64,000 nt of DNA from Sporolactobacillus shoreicorticis (GCF_024125445.1 NZ_JAMXWM010000017.1:1-64000); one strand, 5' to 3'; positions 17,898 through 27,008 are shown, numbered from the stretch's first letter. The notes: generated from the letters alone by a model not told the origin. A program made the numbers and translations.

Positions 17898-18546
17898 GGA
17901 ACTTGATTTGAAAAAAGCACTAAGATTGTATTTTGTCATGGGCTCACAGGACATCGGGCTTTATGATCCGTTAACGACACTTGAAATCGCGTTGAAGGCG
18001 GGAGTCAGCTGTTATCAATGGCGGGAAAAAGGACCTTTATCTTTGAAAGAGGCGGAACGAATTGCGTTCGCTCAAGCGGCGCGCCGGCTCTGCGCGAATT
18101 ACCATGTCCCTTTTTTTGTTGATGATGATGTAGAACTTGCGTTAAAGCTTAGTGCCGATGGCGTGCATGTCGGGCAAAAGGATGAGGGGGCGCAGACAGT
18201 CCGCCGCCGAATTGGAACTGATATGTGGCTCGGCGTTTCTGTACATTCGCTTGAGGAGGCCGAGCATGCTCATGCCGACGGTGCCGATTATATTGGTGTC
18301 GGTCCCTATAAACCGACGCAATCAAAAGCCGATGCCGAGTCGCCGGTAGGTGATAAGCTGTTCAGAGAACTCACAAAACGAGATTATCCATTGCCAACCG
18401 TCGCAATTGGCGGGGTAACCCCTAATGATGTCTCCACCATTCTTTCCGCAGGGGCAGCAGGTGTTGCCGTTATTTCAGCCATTTCAAAAAGTCCCGATCC
18501 TGCTAAATCAGTGGATCGTTTTTTATCTGAACTGAATATGTATTGA
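17890..18546 (+). CDS. thiE: Thiamine-phosphate synthase ThiE
   Basis: Joins HMP-PP with thiazole phosphate to give thiamine phosphate. About 218 residues, TIM barrel. Seen are the substrate-binding YQWREKG, DDDVELALKLSADGVHVGQ, the diphosphate loop GVGPYKPTQSK and the C-terminal AIGGVTPNDV and GVAVISAI. ATG 17890 (overlapping thiD) is chosen; an ATG at 17878 is also possible. It is the last gene of the TPP-controlled operon. De novo genes thiC and thiG are not nearby. Confidence 0.95.
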   Translation: MSKELDLKKALRLYFVMGSQDIGLYDPLTTLEIALKAGVSCYQWREKGPLSLKEAERIAFAQAARRLCANYHVPFFVDDDVELALKLSADGVHVGQKDEGAQTVRRRIGTDMWLGVSVHSLEEAEHAHADGADYIGVGPYKPTQSKADAESPVGDKLFRELTKRDYPLPTVAIGGVTPNDVSTILSAGAAGVAVISAISKSPDPAKSVDRFLSELNMY

Positions 18547-18566
18547 TTTTGGCATTGCACGATTTG

Positions 18567-18604
18567 AGCAGAGCATTCGTTTTAGGTGAATGTTCTGCTT
18601 TCAT
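18567..18604 (+). terminator. Intrinsic terminator of the thi operon
   Basis: 12-bp stem AGCAGAGCATTC/GAATGTTCTGCT with one G-U pair, followed by TTTCAT. Starts 20 nt after thiE. Confidence 0.8.
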
Positions 18605-18730
18605 GCTTATTAGGTAACGCAAGGAGAAACCAAGGATTATATTCCTGAATTCAGGAATGGGTATTATAGTTATGTGGATTGGCACATGACAATCCCGCGC
18701 TCAACAACAAATAATAAGAAAAACCGGGCA

Positions 18731-19032
18731 AAAAGCGCCCGGTCTTTACTTCCGCAGAATGCCGTGGCTTTCGCGTTGCGTACAGGACGTATGCGTATTT
18801 AGCGAAAGTTCTTTTATTGTTAGCGAAAGCTCCTTAGCTCCAAATGGAATTTTGAATCATCAACCTTGAACAGACATTTCTATTTCATAAATCACTTTGG
18901 TTCTTCATTAAGTAACGAAGTAAAATAAGCGGAGTTTCTCCGGTTATATGCATCATAGCGCTTGCTTCACGGATAAATAAGAATAATTTTTCCGGTTATT
19001 TCGCAGATTGGGCGCTTACCTGATCGCCCAAC
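18731..19032 (+). repeat. Intergenic palindrome-bearing repeat, copy A
   Basis: Matches, in inverted orientation, the region at 38468-38686. Shared blocks in order are ACTTCCGCA.GATGC, GCTTTC.CGTTG, AAAATAAGCGGAG, TTTCCGGTTATATGCA, GGCGCTTG.TTCAC (approximate), the second palindrome TAATTTTTCCG.TTATT and the 3' end CAGATTGGGCGCT. The core unit ATAAGCGGA-gtttc-TCCGGTTAT (18925-18947) is a near palindrome and recurs at 18977-18999. The end forms a TTGGGCG/CGCCCAA hairpin. Copy A carries about 140 extra bases (about 18779-18921). A further hairpin ACCGGGC/GCCCGGT at 18723-18743 borders it. Confidence 0.7.
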
Positions 19033-19085
19033 TTATGACCTTATTGTCGTATCAACAGGCTGAATACTAAACTTTATTATCTTGT

Positions 19086-19108
19086 AAAAAACCTCCCAGT
19101 CAGGAGGT
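19086..19108 (-). terminator. Intrinsic terminator of the leu operon
   Basis: On the minus strand ACCTCC/GGAGGT with a 6-nt loop and six T, starting 18 nt after the leuD stop. Confidence 0.8.
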
Positions 19109-19125
19109 CGAAAATCAATATTTCT

Positions 19126-19716
19126 TTATTGAGCGGCTGTTTGTTTCTTTTCGTAAGCCGCAATCTCATCTTCATAGGTCATGGTGATTGCGATCTCATC
19201 CAATCCTTTCAGCAACACTTCTTTTTGATACGGATCAATTACGAATTTCGCGTCAAAGCTTGGCGCAGACAGTCTTTGCTGTTCTAAATCAACGGTGAGC
19301 ATGAAGGACTCTTGAGTGGCACGCCGAATCAATGTGTCGATAAGATCAGCGCCAAACCGAATGGCGAGAATGCCGTTCTTTTGACAGTTATTATAAAAAA
19401 TGTCAGCAAAGCTTGGCGCGATAATCACTCGGAAACCATAATCTTGAAGCGCCCACGGCGCATGTTCCCGTGACGAACCGCAACCGAAATTGTCACGAGC
19501 GACAAGAATGGATGATTGCGCATATTCTGGCTGATTGAGAACAAAATCCGGCTTCTTGTTTCCTTTTTCGTCGAAGCGCCAATTATAGAAAAGGCAAGAG
19601 CCGAAGCCTTTTCGTTCGACGCGTTTAAGAAATTGTTTCGGAATAATTTGATCGGTATCTACATTCGTACGATCAAGTGGACAGACGAGTCCTTCAAATG
19701 TTTGAAATGGTTCCAT
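19126..19716 (-). CDS. leuD: 3-isopropylmalate dehydratase small subunit LeuD
   Basis: Swivelling small subunit that works with LeuC to isomerise 2- to 3-isopropylmalate in leucine synthesis. 196 residues, normal length. Motifs: VCPLDRTNVDTDQIIPKQFL, the substrate loop DNFGCGSSREHAPWAL and the C-terminal FDAKFVIDPYQKEVLL. A GGGGGAA site precedes the ATG. Last gene of leuABCD, 33 nt after leuC. Confidence 0.95.
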   Translation of the reverse strand: MEPFQTFEGLVCPLDRTNVDTDQIIPKQFLKRVERKGFGSCLFYNWRFDEKGNKKPDFVLNQPEYAQSSILVARDNFGCGSSREHAPWALQDYGFRVIIAPSFADIFYNNCQKNGILAIRFGADLIDTLIRRATQESFMLTVDLEQQRLSAPSFDAKFVIDPYQKEVLLKGLDEIAITMTYEDEIAAYEKKQTAAQ

Positions 19717-19749
19717 TTTTTCGTTCCCCCATATCTATTTTTCGTCCTT

Positions 19750-21156
19750 TTATTGGGCAACAGCAAACGAACGGATATCTGCAAAATGGCCGCTGATTGC
19801 TGCCGCGGCCGCCATCGCTGGACTGACCAAATGTGTACGTGATCCGGTACCTTGGCGTCCTTCAAAATTACGATTTGATGTCGATGCGCAGCGCTTTCCG
19901 GCCGGTACCATGTCATCGTTCATCGCCAGGCACATGCTGCATCCCGCTTGACGCCACTCAAAGCCGGCGGATTTAAAAATTTGATCTAAACCTTCGGCTT
20001 CCGCTTGCTTCTTAATTGCGGAGGAACCGGGAACGATTAATGCTCGGACACCTTCATGGACATGTTTTCCTCGTGCGATTTCTGCGGCCTGGCGAAGGTC
20101 GCTGATTCTGCTGTTCGTGCAGGAACCGATAAATACGACATCAATAGGAATAGCGGAAATGGGTGTTCCCGGCTTGAGATCCATATAAGCGAGCGCTTTT
20201 TTTGCCGCCTGTTTTTTGTCATCCGTGCCAAAGCTTTCCGGATCCGGAATCGTGTCGTTAACTGAAGCGCCCATTGAGGGATTTGTTCCCCATGTGACTT
20301 GTGGTTCAATTTCAGCAGCATTGATTTCAATCGTACGATCGTAGGTCGCACCGTCATCACTTGCGAGTGCCAGCCATCTTTGTGCTGCCTCATCAAATGC
20401 GGCGCCTTTCGGTGTGAACCGGCGGCCGTGCAGATAGTCGATTGTGGTCTGGTCGGGACTGATTAAACCTGCTTTTGCACCTGCTTCAATGGACATATTG
20501 CAAACGGTCATCCGTTCCTCCATCGACAGATCCCGGATTGCTTCTCCTGTATATTCAACGATATGTCCGGTTCCCACTGAAATACCGTATTTAGCAATAA
20601 TCGCAAGAATCAAATCTTTGGCACCTACACCGATTCCCAATTGACCATTAACTTTGATCTGCATTGTTTTCGGGCGTTTCTGCCATAAGGTCTGAGTGGC
20701 GAGGACATGTTCCACTTCGCTTGTGCCAATGCCAAAGGCAATGGCACCGAATGCGCCATGGGTCGAGGTATGGCTATCACCGCAGACGATGGTTTTTCCA
20801 GGCTGTGTCAGACCAAGCTCCGGACCGATGACATGAACAATCCCCTGATAAGGACTGTATATATCGGCTAATTCAACACCTAATGCCCTGCAGTTTTTTT
20901 GCAGCGTTTCAATTTGAATTTTTGACACTGAATCCTTGGTTTCTCTGTTTTCTGATGTCGGAACATTATGATCAACGGTTGCAAAGGTTCGATCCGGGCG
21001 TCTGACGGTTCGATGATTCATACGCAGGCCTTCAAACGCTTGCGGAGAAGTGACCTCGTGAACAAGATGGAGATCGATGTAAAGTAAGTTCGGCTTACCG
21101 GTTTCCTTATAGATCAGATGTTGATCCCAGATTTTTTCAATGATGTTGCGGGGCAT
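19750..21156 (-). CDS. leuC: 3-isopropylmalate dehydratase large subunit LeuC
   Basis: [4Fe-4S] enzyme subunit with 468 residues. The three cluster cysteines are in FIGSCTNSR and in GCSMC. Substrate and fold motifs [31 protein letters not shown] and the C-terminal NRNFEGRQG are intact. A GAGGAGG site lies just upstream of the ATG. Acts with LeuD; product passes to LeuB (upstream in the same operon). Confidence 0.95.
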   Translation of the reverse strand: MPRNIIEKIWDQHLIYKETGKPNLLYIDLHLVHEVTSPQAFEGLRMNHRTVRRPDRTFATVDHNVPTSENRETKDSVSKIQIETLQKNCRALGVELADIYSPYQGIVHVIGPELGLTQPGKTIVCGDSHTSTHGAFGAIAFGIGTSEVEHVLATQTLWQKRPKTMQIKVNGQLGIGVGAKDLILAIIAKYGISVGTGHIVEYTGEAIRDLSMEERMTVCNMSIEAGAKAGLISPDQTTIDYLHGRRFTPKGAAFDEAAQRWLALASDDGATYDRTIEINAAEIEPQVTWGTNPSMGASVNDTIPDPESFGTDDKKQAAKKALAYMDLKPGTPISAIPIDVVFIGSCTNSRISDLRQAAEIARGKHVHEGVRALIVPGSSAIKKQAEAEGLDQIFKSAGFEWRQAGCSMCLAMNDDMVPAGKRCASTSNRNFEGRQGTGSRTHLVSPAMAAAAAISGHFADIRSFAVAQ

Positions 21157-21183
21157 ATGCGTTCCTCCTCATAAATGATTGGT

Positions 21184-22278
21184 TCATTGAGCAACAGCTC
21201 TCCTGTCTATTGCGTCAATAACGCGATCCGTCATTTCTTCTGTTTTTACTGTTTTCTCGTTCTGTTGCGCGGTTTGCAGGTCATACGTGCGATATCCATG
21301 ATCAAGAACGTCATGGACTGCTCGTTCAATTTGAGATGCTTCACATTCCATTTCTAACGAATAGCGAAGAAGCAGGGCCGCCGACAAAATGGTTGCCAGC
21401 GGATTCGCTTTTCCTTGACCGGCAATATCCGGTGCCGATCCATGTGCGGGTTCATATAAGCCCACTTTATCAGCGTTCAGACTCGCTGAGGGCATCATGC
21501 CTAGCGAACCGGTAATGACTGATGCTTCATCACTGAGGATATCGCCAAACATGTTCTCGGTCACAAGCACATCAAATTGCGATGGATTTGTAATCAGCTG
21601 CATTGCTGCAGAATCAACAAGCTGGTGATTGACCGCAATTTCTGGATAGCGTTCGGCAGTTAGATCGACAATCTCGCGCCACATTCGGCTCGATTCAAGA
21701 ACGTTCGCTTTGTCAATTGATGTTACTTTTTTACGCCTTTTCATCGCCAGCCGGAATGCCTTTTCGACAACACGCTGAATTTCTTGTCGGCTATAGGCTA
21801 ATGTGTCGACGACTTGCTCCTGATTTGGTCCGCGCCTTTCACTTGGTCTTCCAAAATACAAACCGCCGGTCAATTCGCGGACGATGACAAAATCAACATT
21901 TTCTACAAAAGAACGTTTGATTGGTGATGCGTCAACTAAGGCTTGGAAGGTCTCAACCGGTCGCAAATTCGCAAATAAACCCATTGCTTTGCGAATTCCA
22001 AGCAACCCCTGCTCCGGCCGCCGTTTCATTGATTTTTCATTCCATTTAGGACCGCCGACAGCACCGAGCAGGAGGGCATCGCTGTTCTTGCATTGATCAA
22101 TTGTTTCTTGTGGGAGCGGGGTACCGTAAGCATCAATGGCAGCACCGCCGATTTTCTTTTCGACGAATCGAACATCGATTCGGCTCTTTTCCAGAACGGA
22201 ACGAAGGACGCGTACGGCAGATTCAGTAACCTCCGGACCAATACCGTCACCGGGAAGAACAGTAATTGTTTTTGTCAT
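21184..22278 (-). CDS. leuB: 3-isopropylmalate dehydrogenase LeuB
   Basis: NAD-dependent oxidative decarboxylase giving 2-oxoisocaproate. 364 residues, typical length. Motifs: PGDGIGPEVTESA, LLLGAVGGPKW, the metal/substrate region RELTGGLYFG, the Lys-containing segment and NMFGDILSDEASV plus the NAD loop EPAHGSAPDIAGQG. The ribosome site is weak (GTGAG). Third reaction of the pathway, second gene of the operon. Confidence 0.95.
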   Translation of the reverse strand: MTKTITVLPGDGIGPEVTESAVRVLRSVLEKSRIDVRFVEKKIGGAAIDAYGTPLPQETIDQCKNSDALLLGAVGGPKWNEKSMKRRPEQGLLGIRKAMGLFANLRPVETFQALVDASPIKRSFVENVDFVIVRELTGGLYFGRPSERRGPNQEQVVDTLAYSRQEIQRVVEKAFRLAMKRRKKVTSIDKANVLESSRMWREIVDLTAERYPEIAVNHQLVDSAAMQLITNPSQFDVLVTENMFGDILSDEASVITGSLGMMPSASLNADKVGLYEPAHGSAPDIAGQGKANPLATILSAALLLRYSLEMECEASQIERAVHDVLDHGYRTYDLQTAQQNEKTVKTEEMTDRVIDAIDRRAVAQ

Positions 22279-22317
22279 TTAAATCAACTCACTTTATCTT
22301 AAAAATTTAAGGCTGCA

Positions 22318-23481
22318 TCAATGCACCATTGTTTTTTCGTATTTTGAAAAAATGGTACGAAAATCATGGTCAGTAAGCTCTTTCTTTTGATCAGCAAGAT
22401 TTTTAAATTCGTGAAACGATTGATCAATCTGTTTATCCGTTAAGTGAACGCCCATTTCAACTGCCTTTTTTCTAAAAGCATGACGTCCGGAGTGCTTACC
22501 GAGTACGAGCGTCCCTGAATCTAGACCGACCAGATTAGGGGAAATAATTTCATAGGTTTTCGGATTCTTTAATACGCCGTCCTGATGGATGCCTGCTTCA
22601 TGAGCGAAGGCGTTCGCACCAACAATGGGTTTTGTTGCAGAAATTGGGCTGTTCATCAATTGGCTGACCATTCTGCTCGTTTTTGCGATCTCATTCAGTT
22701 TCAACTGTGTCTTCACCTTGTAATAATTGTGACGAATATGCAGCGCGACACCGATTTCTTCAAGTGCAACATTACCGGCGCGCTCGCCGACACCATTAAC
22801 GGTGCATTCAATTTGCCGAACACCTGCGTCGACAGAGGACAAGGTGTTTGCCGTTGCCATACCTAAATCATTATGGCAGTGACAGGAAAGGCGAACTTTA
22901 TCAATGTCTGGTACCTGCTTTTTAACATAGTGAAACATTGCTGCATATTCTTGAGGAGAGCAGTAACCGACGGTATCCGGCAGATTAATGATCGCAGCGC
23001 CGGCCTTAATTGCTGCCCGGACGACTCGTGACATAAAGGCGTAATCACTGCGCGTTGCATCTTCACACGAAAATTCGACCTGGGGAAAGAATCGACGCGC
23101 GTATCGGACGGATGCAGCAGCCATTTCCAATACTTCTTCAGACTTCATGCACAGTTTATAAGTCATATGCACCGGGGATGTAGCAATAAAAACATGGACG
23201 CGTGGATTTTCAGTCTGTTTCAGTGCTTCCCATGCCGCGTCAATATCACTCTTTTTTGATCGGGCAAGACCGGTAACCGTGCTGTTTTTAATGATTTTCG
23301 AGATGTGTTGAACGGCCTTGAAATCATCCGGTGATGCTGCGGGAAATCCGGCTTCGATCACATCCACATTCAGGCGTTCCAATTGCTGAGCCACCTGCAC
23401 TTTTTCGTGTTCCTTCAGGCTGCAGCCTGGGGATTGCTCTCCGTCACGGAGTGTTGTGTCGTAAATTTCAACCTTTTCCAT
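22318..23481 (-). CDS. leuA: 2-isopropylmalate synthase LeuA without the regulatory domain
   Basis: Condenses acetyl-CoA with 2-oxoisovalerate, the first committed leucine step. The catalytic TIM barrel is complete: DTTLRDGEQSPG, the ATRSD segment, metal-binding HCHNDLGMA and AFAHEAGIHQDG. The subdomain that follows (LGKHSGRHAF) is present. The protein then stops at 387 residues, where typical LeuA enzymes of this sequence type continue about 120 residues into the leucine-binding LeuA_dimer domain. Only 39 nt separate the stop from leuB, so the domain is deleted, not frameshifted. A CimA/homocitrate-type role is less likely because of the operon. An AAAGGAG site precedes the ATG. Confidence 0.9.
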   Translation of the reverse strand: MEKVEIYDTTLRDGEQSPGCSLKEHEKVQVAQQLERLNVDVIEAGFPAASPDDFKAVQHISKIIKNSTVTGLARSKKSDIDAAWEALKQTENPRVHVFIATSPVHMTYKLCMKSEEVLEMAAASVRYARRFFPQVEFSCEDATRSDYAFMSRVVRAAIKAGAAIINLPDTVGYCSPQEYAAMFHYVKKQVPDIDKVRLSCHCHNDLGMATANTLSSVDAGVRQIECTVNGVGERAGNVALEEIGVALHIRHNYYKVKTQLKLNEIAKTSRMVSQLMNSPISATKPIVGANAFAHEAGIHQDGVLKNPKTYEIISPNLVGLDSGTLVLGKHSGRHAFRKKAVEMGVHLTDKQIDQSFHEFKNLADQKKELTDHDFRTIFSKYEKTMVH

Positions 23482-23585
23482 TTTCGTACTCCTTTCCTTG
23501 TATCTTTTCTGTTTTTTGTTTTGCGCATTTATTTATATTAAGAAAGAGCGGTTAAGCAGCTCTTTTCCGCGCATCGGAATAAAAT

Positions 23586-23897
23586 AAAAAGTCCCTCCGC
23601 CCCGGCACCGGCCATAATAATGACTCGATGCAGGGGTGAAAGGACTTCGTTCACGGTACCACCCGGCTTGTTCGCGGCTCTTGCAAGCAGCGACTCAGCG
23701 GCATTTTGACAAGCAAAATGTCTTTTTGATAACAAGTGCTTACCGCACTTGGCCGATTCTACTTCACTTTCAAATCGGCACTCAGAGGCGAGTGCGCAAT
23801 CAGCGGTACTGCCGGATTTTCACCATGCTCCGGCTCTCTGAAAGTACGAAAGCCAATTGCTTATTCCTCATCATCGCGTTTTCGAAAAAATGTTTGT
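23586..23897 (-). promoter_or_regulatory. Leucine T-box riboswitch
   Basis: Leader of leuABCD. The T-box sequence GGTGGTACCGTG (23651-23662 region) precedes a terminator whose stem AGTCCTTTC/GGAGGGACT ends in TTTTTATTTT (23586-23648). Stem I can be folded from GAGG/CCTC, GCAAT/ATTGC and GTACT/AGTAC. The 3' side of the specifier loop contains CTC (23790-23792), a leucine codon. Uncharged tRNA-Leu(GAG) should pair here and stabilise the antiterminator. Confidence 0.92.
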
Positions 23898-23904
23898 GCT
23901 CACA

Positions 23905-23932
23905 ATAATACATCGTTTATTTTTCTTGTCAA
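23905..23932 (-). promoter_or_regulatory. Promoter of the leu T-box leader
   Basis: TTGACA, 16-nt spacer, TATTAT on the minus strand, placing the transcript start just ahead of stem I. Confidence 0.7.
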
Positions 23933-24053
23933 CTGGTGAATGAATTTTTTTATTGGTTCATCGCCGGTAAGTCGTATAAAGTTAGTGTTCGATTATCACT
24001 GTGGTTAAATGCTTGATAAAAAAATATTTTTTGTTCGAAAAAATAAAAAATGG

Positions 24054-24083
24054 TTGACAGAATTAAAATTTTGGCAGTAGAAT
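24054..24083 (+). promoter_or_regulatory. Promoter of leader ORF and MFS gene
   Basis: TTGACA (24054-24059), 18-nt spacer and TAGAAT (24078-24083), 37 nt before a small ORF with an AAAGGAAG site. Confidence 0.65.
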
Positions 24084-24120
24084 AGCAGTACTTCAAAACA
24101 AAACGAAAGGAAGTCTCACG

Positions 24121-24207
24121 ATGAGTACATACCGTCGATTGCAAAACCTGCTAAATGAATTGTTGCAAGTGCTGACTGCTTTGCCTCAGCCCAACTTCAT
24201 TCTTTAG
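24121..24207 (+). CDS. Candidate 28-aa leader peptide
   Basis: Small ORF with a good ribosome site (AAAGGAAG, 8 nt spacing). The peptide starts MSTYRRLQNLLNELLQVLTA and ends PQPNFIL; eight of 28 residues are leucine. It lies between a strong promoter and an intrinsic terminator, upstream of an MFS transporter and divergent from the leucine operon. I infer a translated leader that couples ribosome progress to termination. A structured RNA with a chance ORF is the alternative. Confidence 0.5.
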   Translation: MSTYRRLQNLLNELLQVLTALPQPNFIL

Positions 24208-24289
24208 TAGGACACAGCAACCGTACGGAAGTGAGCAGGACGGCTGATGTCCTGTTCATGATCGTTTGTGGGATCAACTGTCTTTTGCA

Positions 24290-24321
24290 AGGCCCATTCA
24301 ATCATGAGTGGGCCTTTTTTG
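24290..24321 (+). terminator. Leader terminator upstream of the MFS gene
   Basis: AGGCCCA/TGGGCCT stem with six T, about 105 nt before the transporter start. A TCATGAT segment at about 24257 can pair with ATCATGA in the terminator loop. Confidence 0.8.
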
Positions 24322-24427
24322 TACACTTTTTTATTCGATGAGGAGGTCGGAGGAAGACGTTACACAAGTAATTGAACATGGATTAAACAGAAAAATAAAA
24401 TCGGATACGGAAACAGAAGGGATGAAG

Positions 24428-25852
24428 ATGATTATGATAAACACAGAGGGAGCAATCGGAAGACAGGGTATACAGAATAAAAAAGTCGTTATTGATGCTG
24501 AAACGGGTTATTATACGCAAGATCAGATTCTTCATTTGGAGAGCCGGATTAACCATCTCCCGGTTAGCAAAACAATGTATCGTATTTTCACTCTAATTAC
24601 TTTAGGCATGATGCTTGATGGATTTGATGTTTATCTGGCAGGAGGTGTTCTTGGCCAACTAGTTCAAAGCGGCTGGTCGTCGCTTGCTTTGAACGCGGCC
24701 TTTATTTCGACGACATTTATCGGCCTTTTCATCGGCTCTGTCGTGACCGGTTTTGTTGGGGACTGGAAAGGACGCCAATTTGCCTATCAAATAAATTTGT
24801 TCATTTTCGGTATAGCTTCACTGGCCAGTTTTTTTGTGCCAAACATGATGACGCTGATTATTTTAAGAGGTATCAGCGGGATCGGACTCGGAGCTGAAAT
24901 TGTAACCGGATTTACATTGTTAGGAGAATTTGTTCCTGCTGCCTCTCGAGGAAAGTGGGTGGGCGGATTATCTGTTTTTGCCAATTGTTCCGCACCAGTC
25001 GCCACATTTCTCGGATTTATGATTATCCCAACGTTTGGCTGGCGCTGGATGTTTGCAATCGCCGGTGTGCTTTCCATTATTGTTTGGTATTTTCGGCGCA
25101 GTCTTCCAGAATCTCCGCGCTGGTATTTCTCTCAGGGAGACTATAAAAAAGCAGAGCAGATTGTTGAACAGTTTGAGGCAGAGGCCAAGGCGAGCGGGAG
25201 AAGCCGGAATATTGATGATCAACAAACTTCAGTCAATCGAATCATAACAAAAGAGGGGCATTACCGCGAGCTGTTCAGCAAAAGTATGATCAAGCGCACC
25301 TGCTTGGGCTGCATGATTCTTGGGGCGATCAATACAGCCGCCTTTACGTTTGTTACCTGGGTACCTACACTGCTCGTTAATAGCGGCATCACGGTTTCCA
25401 AGTCACTTGGCTATACAGCATTAATGATGCTTGGTGCACCAGTTGGCGCATTTATTGGCCGTATGACCGTGGACCGACTGGGGAGAAAATGGATGATTGT
25501 CGGTGCATTGATCATGACGGCCGTTTTAGGTTATATCTATGCTTTTCAGACGCAACCGACCGCTTTGATGGTGATTGGTTTTTTAATGACGGTAGGTCTC
25601 TACATACTGATGGCGATAGGTTTGTCCATCTATGTTCCCGAACTTTTTTCAACGGCACTGAGAATGCGCGGCAACGGTACGGCGCAAGCGGTTGGCCGGC
25701 TATTTACCATTGTCACACCATATATCGTGGCTTGGCTGCTGACCAGTCAGGGCATTCTATCGGTCTTTATCGTGATCGGCATTTTCTTAGCGTTGACCGC
25801 AGTGTTGACCATCATTTGGGGACCGGAAACAAAGCAGCAGATTTTAAACTAA
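24428..25852 (+). CDS. MFS transporter, metabolite:proton symporter type
   Basis: Twelve-helix transporter of about 474 residues resembling the AAHS/NiaP-like metabolite:H+ symporters. Motif A is GSVVTGFVGDWKGRQ, and the family signature around helix 1 is MMLDGFDVYLAGGVLGQL; the second-half repeat is IGRMTVDRLGRKW. The central loop is long and charged. Several ATGs are possible; 24428 is 6 nt after AGAAGGG. Substrate unknown; location beside leu genes and its leader raise a branched-chain keto-acid or similar as a speculative option. Confidence 0.8.
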   Translation: MIMINTEGAIGRQGIQNKKVVIDAETGYYTQDQILHLESRINHLPVSKTMYRIFTLITLGMMLDGFDVYLAGGVLGQLVQSGWSSLALNAAFISTTFIGLFIGSVVTGFVGDWKGRQFAYQINLFIFGIASLASFFVPNMMTLIILRGISGIGLGAEIVTGFTLLGEFVPAASRGKWVGGLSVFANCSAPVATFLGFMIIPTFGWRWMFAIAGVLSIIVWYFRRSLPESPRWYFSQGDYKKAEQIVEQFEAEAKASGRSRNIDDQQTSVNRIITKEGHYRELFSKSMIKRTCLGCMILGAINTAAFTFVTWVPTLLVNSGITVSKSLGYTALMMLGAPVGAFIGRMTVDRLGRKWMIVGALIMTAVLGYIYAFQTQPTALMVIGFLMTVGLYILMAIGLSIYVPELFSTALRMRGNGTAQAVGRLFTIVTPYIVAWLLTSQGILSVFIVIGIFLALTAVLTIIWGPETKQQILN

Positions 25853-25933
25853 GTGTTTTCCTAGAACAGGCATTATGAGTAAAAAGGGAATTGATACGTG
25901 CAACCGTTATCAATAATTCCATTAAATGAGTAG

Positions 25934-25970
25934 AGAGGATACCTCAGTGTTCTTGAGATACCCTCTTTCA
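25934..25970. terminator. Probable bidirectional terminator
   Basis: AGAGGATACCTCA / TGAGATACCCTCT, 13-bp stem with two mismatches and a short T run, between the convergent MFS and ABC genes. Confidence 0.6.
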
Positions 25971-25979
25971 TTCTGTGGA

Positions 25980-26688
25980 TCATTTCAGCTCATTAAGGTC
26001 GTCAAAGTGATAAAGATAGAGATCTTCAAGATTCGGGACGGCTTGAACTGCCTTCCGAGTAGGCTTTTCGTTGGCGAGCAATCGAAGATCAATACCATTT
26101 CCGCGGCGAATTATATTGCCAACCTTATAATTTTGTTGATAGTCGGCAAGCTGTTCATCGGTCGTGGTGACTCTCCATACATGACCGTCGATTGCTTTCA
26201 ATAACGCGCTCGGTGTGTCCATCTGAACAAAGTGTCCGTCTTTAATAATCATTATATTATTTGCTAAATAGTCAAGATCGGATACGATGTGTGTCGACAA
26301 AAGAACGATGCGGGTGCTGCTCCATGCCGACCCATTGCAGCATCTCGTCAACTTTTTTATTGGCCTGCGCTTTTGTTAATCCCTTTAAGGAAGCAATATA
26401 ATGCAGAAACTTTTCTGCGGAAAAGTTTCGGTAATAGCCAACCTGTTGCGGCAAGTAACCGATCAGCGTGCGGTAGTCGGCATCTAGTTGAAAGATATCT
26501 TTTCCATCAAGCTGAATGTTTCCGTCTGTCGGACGCATTATGGTGGCCAGAATTCTCATCAGTGTGGACTTTCCGGATCCGTTTGCCCCTAAAATTCCAC
26601 AGACGCCTTCATTCAGCGTGACACTGATTGAATCTAGGGCTGTTTTCTGGCCAAATTTCTTAGTGACTTGGTTTAATGTCAATTCCAA
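25980..26688 (-). pseudogene. ABC transporter ATP-binding protein, internal deletion
   Basis: The N-terminal half (from 26688) has the Walker A GANGSGKST and Q-loop YLPQQVGYY. The C-terminal part (ending 25980) has the H-loop LLSTHIVSDLDYL and the tail of a drug-exporter ATPase. The middle, with the LSGG signature and Walker B, is missing, and the two parts are in different frames, joined at about 26325 (GMEQHPH then RIVLLSTH). Roughly 60-70 codons are lost. The product cannot hydrolyse ATP. The upstream permease is also only a fragment. Confidence 0.85.
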
Positions 26689-26711
26689 AAAAACACCTCA
26701 TTTGATTTATT

Positions 26712-27008
26712 TTACTGTTGTATCTGTTTTTGCCTATGGACTTTGTAAAGCATTATCGTAAAAAAAGCAGAGACCAGCAGCAAGACAAGTGAAGCAGCAA
26801 TAGGGAGAAGCAGCGGATAGCCGAAAATAGTGACTGCGTGAAAATCGGTGAACCAACTGTCTACCCGCATCGCCGTGACAAAACTGAATTGAAAAATATT
26901 CGCCAGCCAGTCTGGAACAATAACAAACTCTTCTGCCATAAATGGAAAAGAAAATACAAATCCGGAACAAATAAATGAAAAAAATGAATTTTTGCTTAGT
27001 AATGGCAA
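26712..27008 (-). pseudogene. C-terminal fragment of an ABC permease
   Basis: Two hydrophobic segments (around FFSFICSGFVFSFPF and GYPLLLPIAASLVLLLVSAFF) separated by an extracellular-like loop, ending in KVHRQKQIQQ. It looks like the 3' end of the permease that partnered the broken ATPase downstream. The N-terminal portion is absent; the ohrR promoter begins only a few bases upstream. No ribosome site for the ATG. Confidence 0.55.
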
